A DNA stretch of 64,000 bases, taken from contig JACGWO010000006.1 of the NCBI GenBank assembly GCA_034509735.1, positions 4,169,001-4,233,000 of the forward strand, in the 5' to 3' direction. The position numbers and the translations under genes are program-made. The stretch's first letter is position 1. Every line of letters begins with the position of its first letter. Of this stretch, positions 51,930 through 64,000 are shown piece after piece. Under the pieces are notes generated by a model. The model was not told the origin of the DNA, ran no database searches, and saw nothing but the letters and a program-made list of their open reading frames with translations. This stretch comes from Sesamum alatum (Eukaryota > Streptophyta > Magnoliopsida > Lamiales > Pedaliaceae).

Positions 51930-52185
51930 TGAAAAAGTAAAATTTCCTAGCAACTCACAAGCATATTCTTTAGCAAGTTTAGCCCAGTCCATGTCCCCAA
52001 CCGATGATGTCCACAACGTAAAACGTTGTACAAGAATAGAGGTAGAGAGTCAGAGACATCCCTTACCGGCTCTGGCTCATTTCTGCTTTCCTCGACCTTC
52101 ATCTTTGCATCAGGCTTGCTTTTCTTTACCCACTCATTCACCACATGGGAACTCCCATCATTCATGAGCAAATATCTCGAGGCAC
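51930..52185 (-). pseudogene. Unrecognised possible coding fragment with splice-like donor
   Basis: On the minus strand a frame open from about 52185 reads SRYLLMNDGSSHVV, NEWVKKSKPDAKMKVEESRN and EPEP, then meets a good donor (CCG/GTAAGG at about 52064). Further on, another frame reads SVGDMDWAKLAKEYACELLG before a stop. Composition is less AT-rich than the surroundings. I do not recognise the protein. It could be a two-exon gene relic, the end of an unidentified gene, or chance. Confidence 0.25.
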
Positions 52186-52588
52186 AGGAGCAATGATCTT
52201 TTGTAATTTTCTCTCTTTTATAACAGGAGAGTAGTTGGTCGTTTCATTTACAGACAGAAGCATACATTGAGGCTAGCTGCTAATTTTGCCCTTTCGACTT
52301 AAATAAGCATAACTTAGATAAACAAATGCTCAACCGTTGCACTCCATGCTAATGCTCTCAACCTAAAACACTCCTGTCTAAGTAAACATAATCATACAAG
52401 AGCATGAGTAAAGCATTTGGGCGTACTCTAATTTCAGCTTTTGCTTGCACCAATCTCGTGTCAGTTACAACGTCTCTTAGTCGTCCTGGTGTACACCATC
52501 TCTGAAATATTCTTGGACCTAAGGAGACGACATTTCAATGAGACTGAGGAATTGAATCTGAACATGCTTAGAGAGCATTTGTCATGGA

Positions 52589-55500
52589 TCAGTTATGTGC
52601 TAAATGCCGAGGTTTAGGTGGTACATATAAAGTGTTACCACCATCGACTGGAGTATGCATTAGGGGATTCCACCTATCAAACACTATTCTGCCTCCTCGC
52701 CCAATCCTTCCATGAAAGTTTAATGAGCGAGAAGCAGTGCTGTTGGGTGTTGAAGGATCTGATGGAGGTACGATCCCTGCAGCAGCTAATTTATCTGGAA
52801 GTAATGGCTTTGTGAACAGCATAACCGGCTCTGTAGGATCCTGCATCAACAGAGGAAGCTCAGGTTTAGATAATTTTAATATTATGGATAATTATGTCCA
52901 CACCTTTGCGGAATAGCTCAAATAATGGAACCGACCTCTCTACATTTGAAATAAATACACTTAGACCCTCTAATACTAAAGTTTGCCGTACACTGATACC
53001 CCAATTCAATTTTGCCTTTAGACTTTCTGGTCAACATCAGTCTTTTGGAATAGTATGCCCCTTGGGTGAGAGGGTTATTTCATATTATAGTACAACCCAA
53101 AGAATCTACATGTTACTATTCACAATTTTGAAATTCCAATTAAACTTATGGGTAAATTACAGCTACCATCCCTGAGGTTTGGCATAATTACAAATACCTC
53201 CCTCAAATGGAAAAAAAATTATGAAGCCCCTAGACGGAGATGTGAAAAGTACTATTTTACCTTGCTGAATTTTTTACTTTTTCAAGAAAAAACATTTAAA
53301 AAAATGTAAAAAAATCTTTGAGTAGATAAAATAAATAATCCATAGAGAATATTAGTCCATAAAAATATTTTAAAAAATTATTAAAATTTTATAAAATTAT
53401 AACTTATAATTCAAAAGAGCATTTGGGCAGTTCACACTAAAATTGTATGGAAACCTAACGCAATGGGCTTGTTGTTAGACTGATATTAAAATCAGGGGGG
53501 TATTTGTAATTTTTCAAACAACGAAGAGGTATTTGTAATTATTTCAAACCTCACAGGAGGCGGCTGTAATTTACCCTAAATTTCTTTAGTAGTTCAAGTC
53601 AAATATGTGTTTCTTATTATGCTACTAATTTTAGTTTTAGAATTTCTTAATAAAATTTTACTTTTTAAATATTTCAAACTTTTCATGTTTAAATTTTTTC
53701 ATATCAAAGAGATTGATTACTAAAGTATAATTTAATCACTCAGTATTTTCTCGTTCAATTATCTTCGCACTTTTTCCAAGGTAATGTAAAGTGTTATTTA
53801 ACTATCATTAAATAAAATATAATCTAAGATATGTTTTTACTTCATTGATTGATTAACTACTAACTAGTAGGTAGTTTTTCCTCATTTTTCTCCGTTTCCC
53901 CCCTATTTTTTTCCTTTCATCTTCTTCCACAATGCACTTCCCATCTTCCTCGTTCCCTTTTCCAACATCCTCCCTCCTCCACCACCACCCCGATTCCCAC
54001 CTCCCTCACCTTTCCTTTCCCTTGTCTTCAACTGTGTATTTTGTTGTATGTATCTAGTTATGTGTACTGGTGTTGTCTGTGTTTCCTTCTTTTCTTTCTC
54101 CTGTGTGTGTTACTGTATCGGGGAGTGGGGTGGTGGTTTCAGGATCGGTGGTATGTGCATATACGTGCATGTGTTATGTGTATATTTTCAAGTGTGTTGG
54201 TGTGGGTATGTTTGTACCTGTGGTGAGTGTGTGTTCGCGTATGTGTATCGTGCAAAAGAAGAGAGAAAAACATAGGAAACTCTTGCAAGTAGAAACTTTA
54301 AACAAGCAGGTAAAACTATTGCACGATCATTTTATTTCAGCTTCCTTTTTTTTCTTTTTCTGACTGTCAGTGGGCAAGTACACAAGTACTTCGCTTTATA
54401 GTGGCCGACAGGGAATTTAGTAAGTATAATTGTTGACTACTCTAAGTTGAAGCGTGGCATTTCAACTATTCTATGGGAGGTTTCAACACAATTATCCCCT
54501 ATATGAATGATGCATCAGTGAGTATATAATGACACCCTCGAAGTGCATCCAACAACCCATGTAAAATTAGAGGTATAATCCATGAAAAGCATCATTTAGG
54601 ATAACCCAGGTGAATTGGCTTCTCACAACTTTATAAAGTTTAGCCTGGAAAAGAATTAGTTTTATTCGGAAATGCAAGAACATACCAGTTTATGAAGCCA
54701 ACTATGAGGAACACGCCTTCTGGCCTCTCGCCTTGCATTCCCTGCAGGAACCATCACCAGTTTTGATTCTGTGAAAGTAGGATTTTGCACCACAACTGGT
54801 CGACTGTTTGGACGGCTGTTTGCTACATCATCAGAATCAAAGAACTCCTCTTCACTTGAACCAACCTTGCTCGGGAAGGATGGCAATCCAGGTAAGGCCA
54901 AAGAATCCTCAAGAAGCTCAGTTTCATGCTGAAGTATCCATAAATAGTGATGAGCATCAGTTACTTATAAAAATCACATGAAAGGCCAGGTACAATTTGA
55001 ACTGCCAACAAAACAGTCATCAAAAGACTTTAGTAGCCTAGACATCTTGTCAAGTACACAGACCACAAACATAACAATTATAATGGAAACCGGAAACGGT
55101 GTTAAACATTAAGGACGGAACGAACACCTAACATGTCATGATGACAAAATATTCAATAAATATACCTCCCCGACATTGTATGAGAAAACATGCAGGCATA
55201 AAGAAATCACAGGAACAGCTATCTGGACATAATTTGCAAGACCTATCTATTAGTTCAGCAGAGATTGAAGAAAGGTACTACTTCAAAAATCCATCGAAGC
55301 ACAAGATAATGATGCAAACCTTGTACTTCATTTGAATTCTTTGGAGGGTGACCTCACTTTCCACAAGTTCTCGTTTTTTCTCTTCCCTCTACATGAAAGC
55401 ATGTCGAAGGAATGAGCACAAATCATCATAGCAAAAGTTTCCACCACCATATGAAAAGTAAGGCTAATTGATGATACCATACTGAAATCGTAAGTACCAA

Positions 55501-58500
55501 TACCTTGATCAAAGCATCCAGAATGGTCTTTGCTTGATCAAGATTGCGCCTGACCTGAAGGAAGTGAATCAAGAATCAAATAAATTAATCCAGTCTGTTA
55601 ATACACAATTTAAGATTATGAGTTGAATCTTCTATGACTAAGTGCCGCACTTCTGAACTGCAAATTGATTCTTAAGTTTTTGCCTCCAAGCTTTTCACTG
55701 ACCAGTGTCTCGAACCTTACTTTTCACTTGATTAATGGACAGGAAATGGAACTTGAAGTAACTACTGGACTTAGCAACCAAATATAAATGACTCAAGATG
55801 AGAAACCGAAGCCTAAGTCAATGAACCAAATTTACAAGAAAAAGAAATAATGTGTCATTTGCAATCATAGTTACATCAGCAAGCATGAAATGGAGGCAGT
55901 GGACTCAGAAACAACATCTGCTCTAGACATGCAAGCATTAACAATCTTTGGAGTCATTCATCACGGTCACATGGGAGGCTCTATGAAGGCCAGAAAATTG
56001 AGTACTGATGCACATAGCATCCACAGTATACAACAGCTCAACCTCAGTTTACACAAGGCAAAAGGAACTACTGAAACTTCAACACAAACATGTTGGCCAT
56101 ACAGAGCATGATACGGTTTTTCAAAAGAAGCAGTCAGAAGAAGCACAAAACCGTGTAGCATTTACTTCAAATAATCTGCTGATCTCTTGAATTCAGATAT
56201 TCACGCACACTCCTAACACATAATAGTCCTAATGCTGACCTCACCAGGATTTTCAAACACCTGAATATCGTACTTCCTATTCTAATGCAAAAATTTCTGT
56301 TACCCTTCAATTTCTCTATACAAGAATAAGCACACAATACCAAAATAAAGAGAACTCAAGGTAGGTAGAAATGAAAGTTGCACTCACCTGACGAAGCTTT
56401 TCAAATGATTGCACATTATTTTCCCTCCTTTGCATCTGTTTCAGAAGAGGTCAGTCATATAAAATACCATCAATTGGCAATCTCCTCAGGGTTCACCACA
56501 TAATAATAGCACTAATACTTAATTAACCATTCAAAAAAGTAGATTATAGTACTCAATCAACCATCTCATACCCTCCTAGTGTGAAGCCTGTGAGCTTTCT
56601 CCCTTGGCCTGAATACATTGTACGGATTGGTGTCATTAACTGGCGGCGGTGGCTGGACAATTGCAAGGAAGAGTTATTACCAGCTAAAAGTACACACTGT
56701 ACGAAGAAATTCATTAATGCGACTTAGACAAAAGGCATAAAATGCTCGCCGAGTTGTCAAGCAATAAAAAGCAAAAATGGCACAAGGATGGAAAAAGGTC
56801 AGCATCGCTTCAAACTTACTGAACTTTATCAGCATTTAAATTTAAGTGCTTGAGATCCAAAAGAAAAGGATAACCACCACTAGCAATTTCATAATCTCTG
56901 TTAGACTTTTCTGAGAGAAAAACATCATCTCCATAGTACATGGTATAATATCATCAAGACATATGTGGAGAGGGAGCAGGATGTGATCCTGATTATTTGT
57001 TAGAAAACCAAGATCCTTTCCTATAGCTTGCAACCAGATACTTAACAAGGATACTCAATTAAGCTCCTAAACTAACCTGCAAACGTCGAAGAATGGGTTT
57101 CTGCCATCGTTCACGCTGTCAAAGAAAACAAGGGAGGAAAAAGGGAAAATGTCACATAAGAACTCATTTCAAAGCATTTTCTACTTCCCGAAAAGCAAAA
57201 GTTGGCTGTTAACCAGCAAGCCAATATAAACCACAAAAATGATGTCACTTATTACCAAATTCCATTCCATATTGATTATGAGTCTCGTATAAATAGATCT
57301 CTACCGCAATTATTATCCTAGCCAATAATTGTGCTCAGACGTACTAGAACTCCACTATGCTATTGCACATCATAGAGTAGACGTGTCCATATAAACACTT
57401 AATGAGCTATACCATTCAGTTTATAACCCTAGCATAGGTGTTCCGAACGTTCTTACTTTATGATGATAATGTTTAGCAGGTGCCATCATCTGGATATTCA
57501 TCAGTAATAAGCATGACTAGTTGCAAATCTGATTTAAAAAAAAAACTATATTGCAATAAATATATTTTAGAAGTTTCAATTAACTTTGTATCCAGCATTT
57601 CTAAACATTTTTCAGGCGTAAGAGCAAAGATTAATTCATAACTGAAAAATATGAACTTTTATCTCATTATTGGTTTTGTAGCATTTTACCGTGCCAAACA
57701 TCTTTTAAGCATCATGTTTCATCTAATCCACCATTCCCCTTATTGTAGCAGATGTCATGAAGTGATGAAAGTCCAATTTTATCTCAGATTCGAGAGATCT
57801 CCAATACCCTGAAGTATCCTTATGCGCATCACAACATTACTGATGACATCATGTATCTGATTGGTTAAAAATTAGACACCCTGAGACCATAAGAAGTTTC
57901 TGGCCCATTTTTCAGCAAGATATCACTCTACAATTATGAGTAGAATTCACCAAAAAAGGTAGGGGAGATGGTAGCAACCAAAGTTGCCAAAACCCGTAAC
58001 AAGAACACTGAATCATAAGATGTTTATTTCCTCATAATAAAACTGATCTAGCACTTGTGCCAAAATCAAAAAGAACATACAAGACTTGTTGCATACCTTT
58101 CCCTTCCAGTAATTATAAATGGATTGGAAAACTCCATATTTGATGGAAAGAGCTTGTAATGCCTAGCATATGAATCAACTTATTAGAAAATTTATCAATG
58201 AAATGACACAAGACAACCCAACTGAAGCAAAAAATAAGGAGGCAGAAAAGAAACTAAAAAGCACAATGATGATGACAAAATCAATAATAGGAAAATGCCT
58301 ATTCCAATCAAATAATAAAATATGCCTCTATAGAGGAGCAACAACCGGGACGCCATGAAATCGGCATGGATAGAAATCAGAACAGCCAGAATTGATTTAT
58401 GAGATGACACATCACAAATTCTCCCTCAAACACATAACCACCTTCCTCAAGGCTGCAATTCAGTGATACTATGATTTAGCATGTGAACAAATACTACTAC

Positions 58501-61500
58501 TCATGAACCATCACTTCCTTTTCTACTTACCAAAATAGGGCCCTTCTCCACCTCATTAAGTCACCTCAAAATATTCACAACATTAAGCTTGAGATTCAGT
58601 ATCCTTGGCATAGCGGCCTTTTGCACAAAAATTGTTGGAAAAGGACTAAAAGCACGACTCTTTGAATTTTGGGATTAAATATGCTTAGCCAGTAAAAATC
58701 AAGATTGCATATGCAACTTCCCTATTGTATATTTTGTCCCCAACAGAAAATGAAGACCAAAGTAATTCCCCAAAAACAAGTTACAGGAGCACCCAAGTAA
58801 TGAAACTCCTTAAGGAAATTAGTCCCACAATTTGAGCTTCCTCAAGAGCTATCAACTTTTAGATAAATCTCCCTCCCATCAATTCATTGGAGTATAATCA
58901 AAACGAAAACATGGTCACAAGCTACTTTATCTCGGGAGAAGAATACGACGAAACTAGAGAACATTATTAAACCAACCATACAATCAGATTATCCGTAGAA
59001 TCCATTATCTACATCAAGGTCATGGTAAATCTCAAGCTCCTACCTGCAAATTTTCGCTGATCCCTTACATCACCTTTATCATGAAATCCTTTACTCATAC
59101 ACCTATGGGTAATTTATTAAATAGTTAATGAATACTCGCAAACAAAGATATCTACTGAACACAAACAGTCAATCCCATTCCCATCTGATTCTGATGGTAT
59201 ACATAATAGACGAAACAATATAAAATGTTCTAGAAAACTAAAAGAGGAAGAGCATGATAGTTTTTGAACTAGTTATGCAGGCTGCTGCAAGAAGCAGTCT
59301 AGACAACTAGTCCAATGCATATCGATAAGCAAAGAGTGAAATTTTACAACCAAAAAAAGAAAAGTACACAGACCTAATCAAAATTCATGAAGATTACATA
59401 AAAACGTTGTAACACGGCTAAGAAAGTGCAATCTTCACCTCAACAGCAGCATCAAAAGTTAAAAGCACCGGAATAGGAGAGCCAAGTGTTGGGGTAATAA
59501 CTCCTGCTCTTTCACGAGCCTTATGATCTAAAACCTCCAACTTGAAAATAATTGTCTCCAATCTGCATCAAAAATCACGTGACCTGATTACAAACAATGG
59601 AGGAAGAACATATAAATAAACCCCAAATGCCGTGAATTGATCATTTCAACTTTGCTGCCCTCCCTAGCCCAAAGACTGCCTCCCAAAATAAAATAAAATT
59701 GTAATGATGACTACAACATCGCTACTAGCAGTTACTGTTGCTAAATCCGAAATTGAAGTGGGGGTTGGTGGAAGAATAATCACCTAGTAGTTCATACTAA
59801 AATAAATAAAGTATGATGAAGATATAGAGGTGGCCTGAAGTTCCATTTGGACTTCTAAGCAGGGACTAAAAGCATAAAATATCTAGGACTTCAACAACCA
59901 TACTAGCAAACTTATGTTCCGAAAAGATACAAGCATCTCAAAAGTACAATAGCATGCCCCATATATCAGCTTCTATCACTCATGATCACAGAATAATGAC
60001 CAATATAGATGAACTCACATTCTGTCAGATATCAGATTTTATCAGTAATCTTCAAAGGATAACAATGGAATCAAGTTCATGGCATGTAAGCTGGAAACTA
60101 ATTTTACAAACCAAAAGACGAAGCATCTTAGAGAAGAATGCTCAAGTGCTCATCTTCTATTATATACTATCAGTTTAATCACTAATTCACAAGAACTTTT
60201 ATTATATGCAAGCTGAAGGCAATTTCCAGATCAATAAATAAATGATAGTGTAAGCAGTCCCAGAGATAGTCGGTAAAGGATGCATATAAGAAACATTCAG
60301 GACCATGCCACAAGTATTATACAAGATAATAAAAGAGTTACTTTTCGGAAACAAGAGTTTTTCTTTCTTTGTTGAAGTCTTGAAGCCAATCTTCGTCCTC
60401 ATTATCGAGATCATATTCAACAAATTCTCCAATTTCAGCTCGAGCTGTCAGAAAACATAAATAAATAGTAACACATAGTTAATCTAAAGACAATACAACT
60501 GGCTATGTAGTTGACTGACCACCCCTGGCGCGCAGGTAAGATGTCGGTTGGATGAAGGTACGAGAATAGTCCCTTTCATATGTATCCACAACCACAAACT
60601 CGGGAGTAGGTATTTCTGAAGCAGTTTTCTTGCCTGGCACTTGTTGCACCTATTAAAGTTACTGTGGCATTAGTCGATCTATCCATGACAATCATTCAAG
60701 ACTCGCCAAATTCATGTGCCTATTAAATTTACCTCACAATTTCAGTAACTTGCATAAAGATTATACAAAACAAGAAGAAAACACCATAACTTTGAAAAAA
60801 AAATGTTTACTTGTCTAAACCATCGCACAAAGTCCCAATCAGCAATCAAACTTAACATATGACCTAACTGTCAGGGAAAGTCAGATCTCGCCTATCGAAG
60901 TTCTGTTCAAAAACCTCGTCCGAGGAAACAATTAGCCCAAATACAATGCTTTGCTGTGGATCAAGGAAATTCTATCACCTCCTGCTGCTACAATTAGTTC
61001 ATTAATTTGTCGAATATATGATGATACCAGAAAGAAGAACTCTCCAGTCCGTTCCCACTGCTGCGTGGAGCAGGAATCAGCATGTCATTACTTTCGGAGG
61101 ACATTCACTTCAGTTCGTTGCATTCTTAATAGACACATATTATATGCTCGTTATATGTTCTACATCACAATCTTGGAAGTAAAACAAAAGCATTTTGCAA
61201 ATTAGAACAATGCAGAGAACCTTCGGTTATATTTGTTGGAATTATTGCCCCCTATCACGATGACGAGTGACCTAAAACCCTTTCCTTCTTTTCTGGGAGG
61301 ACTGCTCTTAGCCTCAAGTGTTCAGGAAAATAGCAAGATGAATACTTAATCTTAAAACCTCTAGACTACCAGTTGAACCCTTGGCACTCTTGATGACAAA
61401 TCAGTCCCAAATTGATCAAGAAACCCTTGTCGCAAAAGCAGAAGGAAACTGCATTAACTACATTTGGTACATTATTTAATAACATGCCATAAAATACATA

Positions 61501-62023
61501 GTCTGTAAAAAAATAATAGGCAGCATAATAATGCAAAGATCATACTAAGTGGGATCACACTGCAGCGCAGACTAGATCCAAAAACCATAGATGATTCCTG
61601 CTAACTTGCCATTCCACCGACAGCTTCAAAGCCAATACACAGCAGTAACAATTTTAACTGTTTGATGATTCTTATAAAAAATAAAAATGGATAAGCCATT
61701 AGCATCTTGAAAATTAATACTCTTACAGATCAATGTCTATACTTCAAATGACATCCAATGTACCACAAAATTGAGTAACAGAAAAAAATCAAGCTGACAA
61801 AGATAATTGCAAAACTAATCATCCTAAGGTATTCGCTCAAATTACAAGTCAGTGGTTGAAATAAATACCTCACCTCATTATCAGCCTCAGCAGCGAGACG
61901 AAGTATCTGAGAATTACGAGTAGAAGTAGGGACCTCATCATCCTCGAAGTCCTTAATGGATTTTATAATTGGGAGTTTTTTGTTGAAGTCAAGGGGCCGA
62001 GGCCTAAATGAGAGCCTACTCAT
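52589..62023 (-). CDS. EPL1: Enhancer-of-polycomb-like protein (NuA4/EPL1 subunit), 12 coding exons, 451 aa
   Basis: Family role: EPL1 bridges the catalytic Piccolo module (Esa1/HAM-type acetyltransferase) to nucleosomes in the NuA4 histone H4/H2A acetyltransferase. Coding exons (minus): 62023-61874, 60649-60520, 60444-60342, 59562-59439, 58162-58097, 57115-57077, 56652-56572, 56435-56388, 55554-55504, 55388-55320, 54928-54686, 52840-52589; the sum is 452 codons with TGA. The N-terminus (MSRLSFRPRPLD, VKDFEDDE-like IKDFEDDE, TPEFVVVDTYERDY, YLRARG, EYDLDNEDEDW) is the EPL1 domain. Mid-protein: LEVLDHKARERAG, TLGSPIPVLL, YNYWKGKRERWQKP, FRPREKAHRLHTRR and a coiled region. The C-terminus has FTKPLLPDKLAAAGIVPP and GRIGRGGRIVFDRWNPLM, characteristic of the plant homologues. 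A spliced 5' UTR and upstream short ORFs are likely. Intron 11 (54685-52841) contains a MITE. The match is strong and continuous. Confidence 0.95.
53150..53576. mobile_element. MITE of the GGGTRAATTACA family (long form) in EPL1 intron 11
   Basis: A 427-bp element, GGGTAAATTACAGC to GCTGTAATTTACCC, with flanks TAAACTTAT / TAAATTTCT (7 of 9). The subterminal CTGAGGTTTGGCATAATTAC is mirrored at the other end. Confidence 0.8.
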
Positions 62024-62560
62024 AGCATCAACTCATCTCCCAGTCTACTCAACAACTGACTGCCACCATACCACGTGGCCACCGCTTCCTTACACTAAAA
62101 ATTACCACATGTAAAAACTTTCAGAAACAAAAAGAACCATCATTAGCATTTTCTCAGCGTAATCTTTACCATAATACATTGCAGATAGCATTTTAAATGC
62201 ATTAAAGTTCGCAAAAAGCAGGAACAAGAGAAATGTATGACGTCAGAAACCCTAATTTTAACTCTGCAGATTTAAATAATAAAATTCGCGCCCTAAAAAC
62301 GTTCCAAAACCCTAGCCCATAAATACACAAGCATCCCGTCTATCCTCCATACCTAAAACCCCACATTTCCGCAGAGATATACGTACGAAACCAACAGTTC
62401 CACAGGTTGATACGTACACGTACATATAAATTCATGCATGTATACAGAAATGGAGAGGGAACCATACCAGCAAAAAGCAAGAACACCTGATTTTGAGAGC
62501 CTCCGCCAAAATCAATAGCTCGGTGGAAATTCAGAGAGAATTGTGAAATTAGGTTTGTCT
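62024..62560 (-). promoter_or_regulatory. EPL1 5' leader with probable leader intron and three short upstream ORFs
   Basis: Upstream of the EPL1 start a donor-like site (CTG/GTATGG, exon side ending 62468) and an acceptor (TTTTTAG, exon from 62094) suggest a leader intron of about 370 bp. In the proximal leader exon, ATG codons at 62069, 62036 and 62028 each open tiny ORFs of 6, 2 and 2 codons. The last one ends in TGA overlapping the main start as ATGA. Splice use is inferred from motifs only. Confidence 0.4.
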
Positions 62561-64000
62561 AATTGCAGAAAGTGAAGCGTTGGTTGATAATGGGGAAACA
62601 GATAGCACCAGACCCGAATCAGCGTGACCCGACCCAAATCCTGTTGCAAAATGGAAATGGGCGCGAGAGCTTTGTCTGAGAGGTTTGTGTTTATTGTTTA
62701 GGAGGAAGGAGTTGATGGGCCGGGCCGCGGTGGATTTTATTTGGGCCTTAATAGGATGAGATTCTCCACATTATTTTGAGCCCAATAATAAAAATATTAT
62801 GGTCCGTTTGTGAAAAGTTAAAGCCCAAAGGCGGCCAATTTTAAGGCATTATGGAGAGGGCGTCGGTAAGTATTTAAAATAAACACTTATCAATTTATTA
62901 TTGAAAATAAATTAAAAATTATATTTTATTTTATGGTTTTGCTTTTAAATTGTTTAAATTAAGTCAATTTAGGCAAAGAAATTATAAGTAGCTCCATACT
63001 GATTTATGTATATTATTGGTAAAATTGTAAATATTAGATTGTTTTTCAAACACTCCTACTTCAAATATTTTTTGCTACTAATTTTAATTTTCTAACACAC
63101 TCAATATTTATTGTTGTTTAGCTTACGATTTTCTTTATAATTTATTCGAAAACAACTGTAGAAACTACTGCAAACACACGTTTGATTGTTTTTCCTAACT
63201 TTTGGGAGTGTAGATATTTTAACTTTTAAATATTTTTGCCATAAAAGAAAAAATCATTTTGCTCTTAATTTCATGATCTCAATTCTATTTAAATCAAAAC
63301 ATCAAGATCCACAATTATCATTGCAGCCACTATTATATGTGCATATTTTACGTATGTGTGTACTGATAGTCATAGATATTTGAGGTTCGAAATGCTAATA
63401 ACATGAAATGTATCAGTGAGGAGAGATTTGTCACAGTACTAGTGAACACAACATAACTTGGGAAGGATGTGAGGGTGGCCAAGTAGGGCTTGGGAGGGGC
63501 TAGGTTTGTCACAACTCACGATGATGGTGGACACGACATAGATTGGGAAGGACGTGAGGGTAGTCGAGTATGGCTTGCCAGTTTGGGAGAGGATGGGGTT
63601 GGTTACAAGCATTGTTTTCGATAATGAATAACATGGTTGTCACGTGAGTTAAGAAGGAGGTATGGATAATTATGCGGGCCAACAATGTCACTATAAATCA
63701 TCATAGGGTCGGAGAGGAGCTAGGTAATTTTAGCAGGTGTGTATTTTTCTTAAAATTACAAAACGAGCATACAAAGAAGTTTTTTTTTTTCCCAATCAAA
63801 CACTCTATTGTCACTTGTTAATTATTTTCTAATCAATTGAGTACATTCTCCATTTTATTTTATTTTTGTGAAAAATCTTTGAAATAGACCACATATTTTA
63901 ATCTCAGTCATATGAGAATATCCCATATAAGACATATAATTTCAAAATCAAACTGATTTAAATGTACTATATTAGTGTTTAACAATTAATAATGCCAATC
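62561..64000. other. Gene-free DNA upstream of EPL1
   Basis: The EPL1 promoter must lie in the first few hundred bases. Beyond 62870 the DNA is AT-rich, with a stretch (62930-63060) loosely similar to 44090-44220 and the tandem repeat at 63436. No gene seen. Confidence 0.6.
63436..63612. repeat. Two imperfect tandem copies (about 95 bp)
   Basis: AACACAACATAACTTGGGAAGG and the following GTGAGGGTGGCCAAGTAGGG recur about 95 bp on as GACACGACATAGATTGGGAAGG and GTGAGGGTAGTCGAGTATGG, both followed by a TTTGTCACAA / TTGGTTACAA end. Non-coding; no known family recognised. Confidence 0.5.

Larger units (their letters stand above)
51256..52588. other. Convergent 3' region of the VTT gene and EPL1
   Basis: The VTT gene (plus) and EPL1 (minus) converge here. 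The region contains both 3' UTRs, the half-MITE at 51674 and the possible coding fragment at 51930-52185. Confidence 0.6.

Noticed and set aside
54041..54363. Overlapping Cys/Val-rich frames in EPL1 intron 11
   Set aside because: They come from a TG-rich simple-sequence stretch, and three frames are open at once, the sign of low-complexity DNA.

Overview
This window is nuclear DNA from a flowering plant, almost certainly a eudicot. The evidence is intron-rich genes with GT-AG (and two GC-AG) introns, AT-rich introns and intergenic DNA, plant-type gene families, and many small non-autonomous DNA transposons. An asterid is my guess, not something the sequence shows.

Five protein genes can be reconstructed from start to stop by joining exons whose reading phases agree. 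(1) 6734-11266, minus: zeta-class glutathione transferase (maleylacetoacetate isomerase), 10 exons, 226 aa. (2) 12500-15914, minus: KORRIGAN-type membrane-anchored GH9 endo-1,4-beta-glucanase, 6 exons, 617 aa. (3) 22213-42876, plus: nucleoporin NUP160, 27 coding exons over 20.7 kb, 1500 aa. (4) 48911-51255, plus: VTT-domain (SNARE-associated Golgi/TVP38/DedA-like) membrane protein, 4 coding exons, 324 aa. (5) 52589-62023, minus: Enhancer-of-polycomb-like protein (EPL1), 12 coding exons, 451 aa. The genes serve unrelated jobs (tyrosine catabolism, cellulose synthesis, nuclear pore, membrane trafficking, NuA4 histone acetylation), so no pathway cluster is implied.

Between and inside the genes are many short inverted-repeat transposons. 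Seven have near-perfect to imperfect 9-10 bp target duplications typical of Mutator-like elements; they lie in introns of GSTZ, NUP160, the VTT gene and EPL1 and just upstream of the KORRIGAN promoter. The most striking is a 1140-bp fold-back element in NUP160 intron 5. It has arms of about 510 bp, a perfect 9-bp duplication (AAAATATTA), and a captured GRF-type zinc-finger gene whose first exon is present in both arms and whose second exon lies in the unique centre.

Region by region: 1-5527 is AT-rich with no gene; 5538-6270 holds a MITE and a tandem repeat; 6300-16090 holds GSTZ and KORRIGAN; 16157-17207 holds two fold-back elements upstream of KORRIGAN; 17208-22140 is gene-free with a Helitron-like element and repeat debris; 22213-42876 is NUP160; 42877-46980 is gene-free; 46990-51255 is the VTT gene; 51900-52180 has an unrecognised possible coding fragment; 52589-62560 is EPL1; the rest is gene-free. 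I saw no tRNA, rRNA, CRISPR or organellar sequence.
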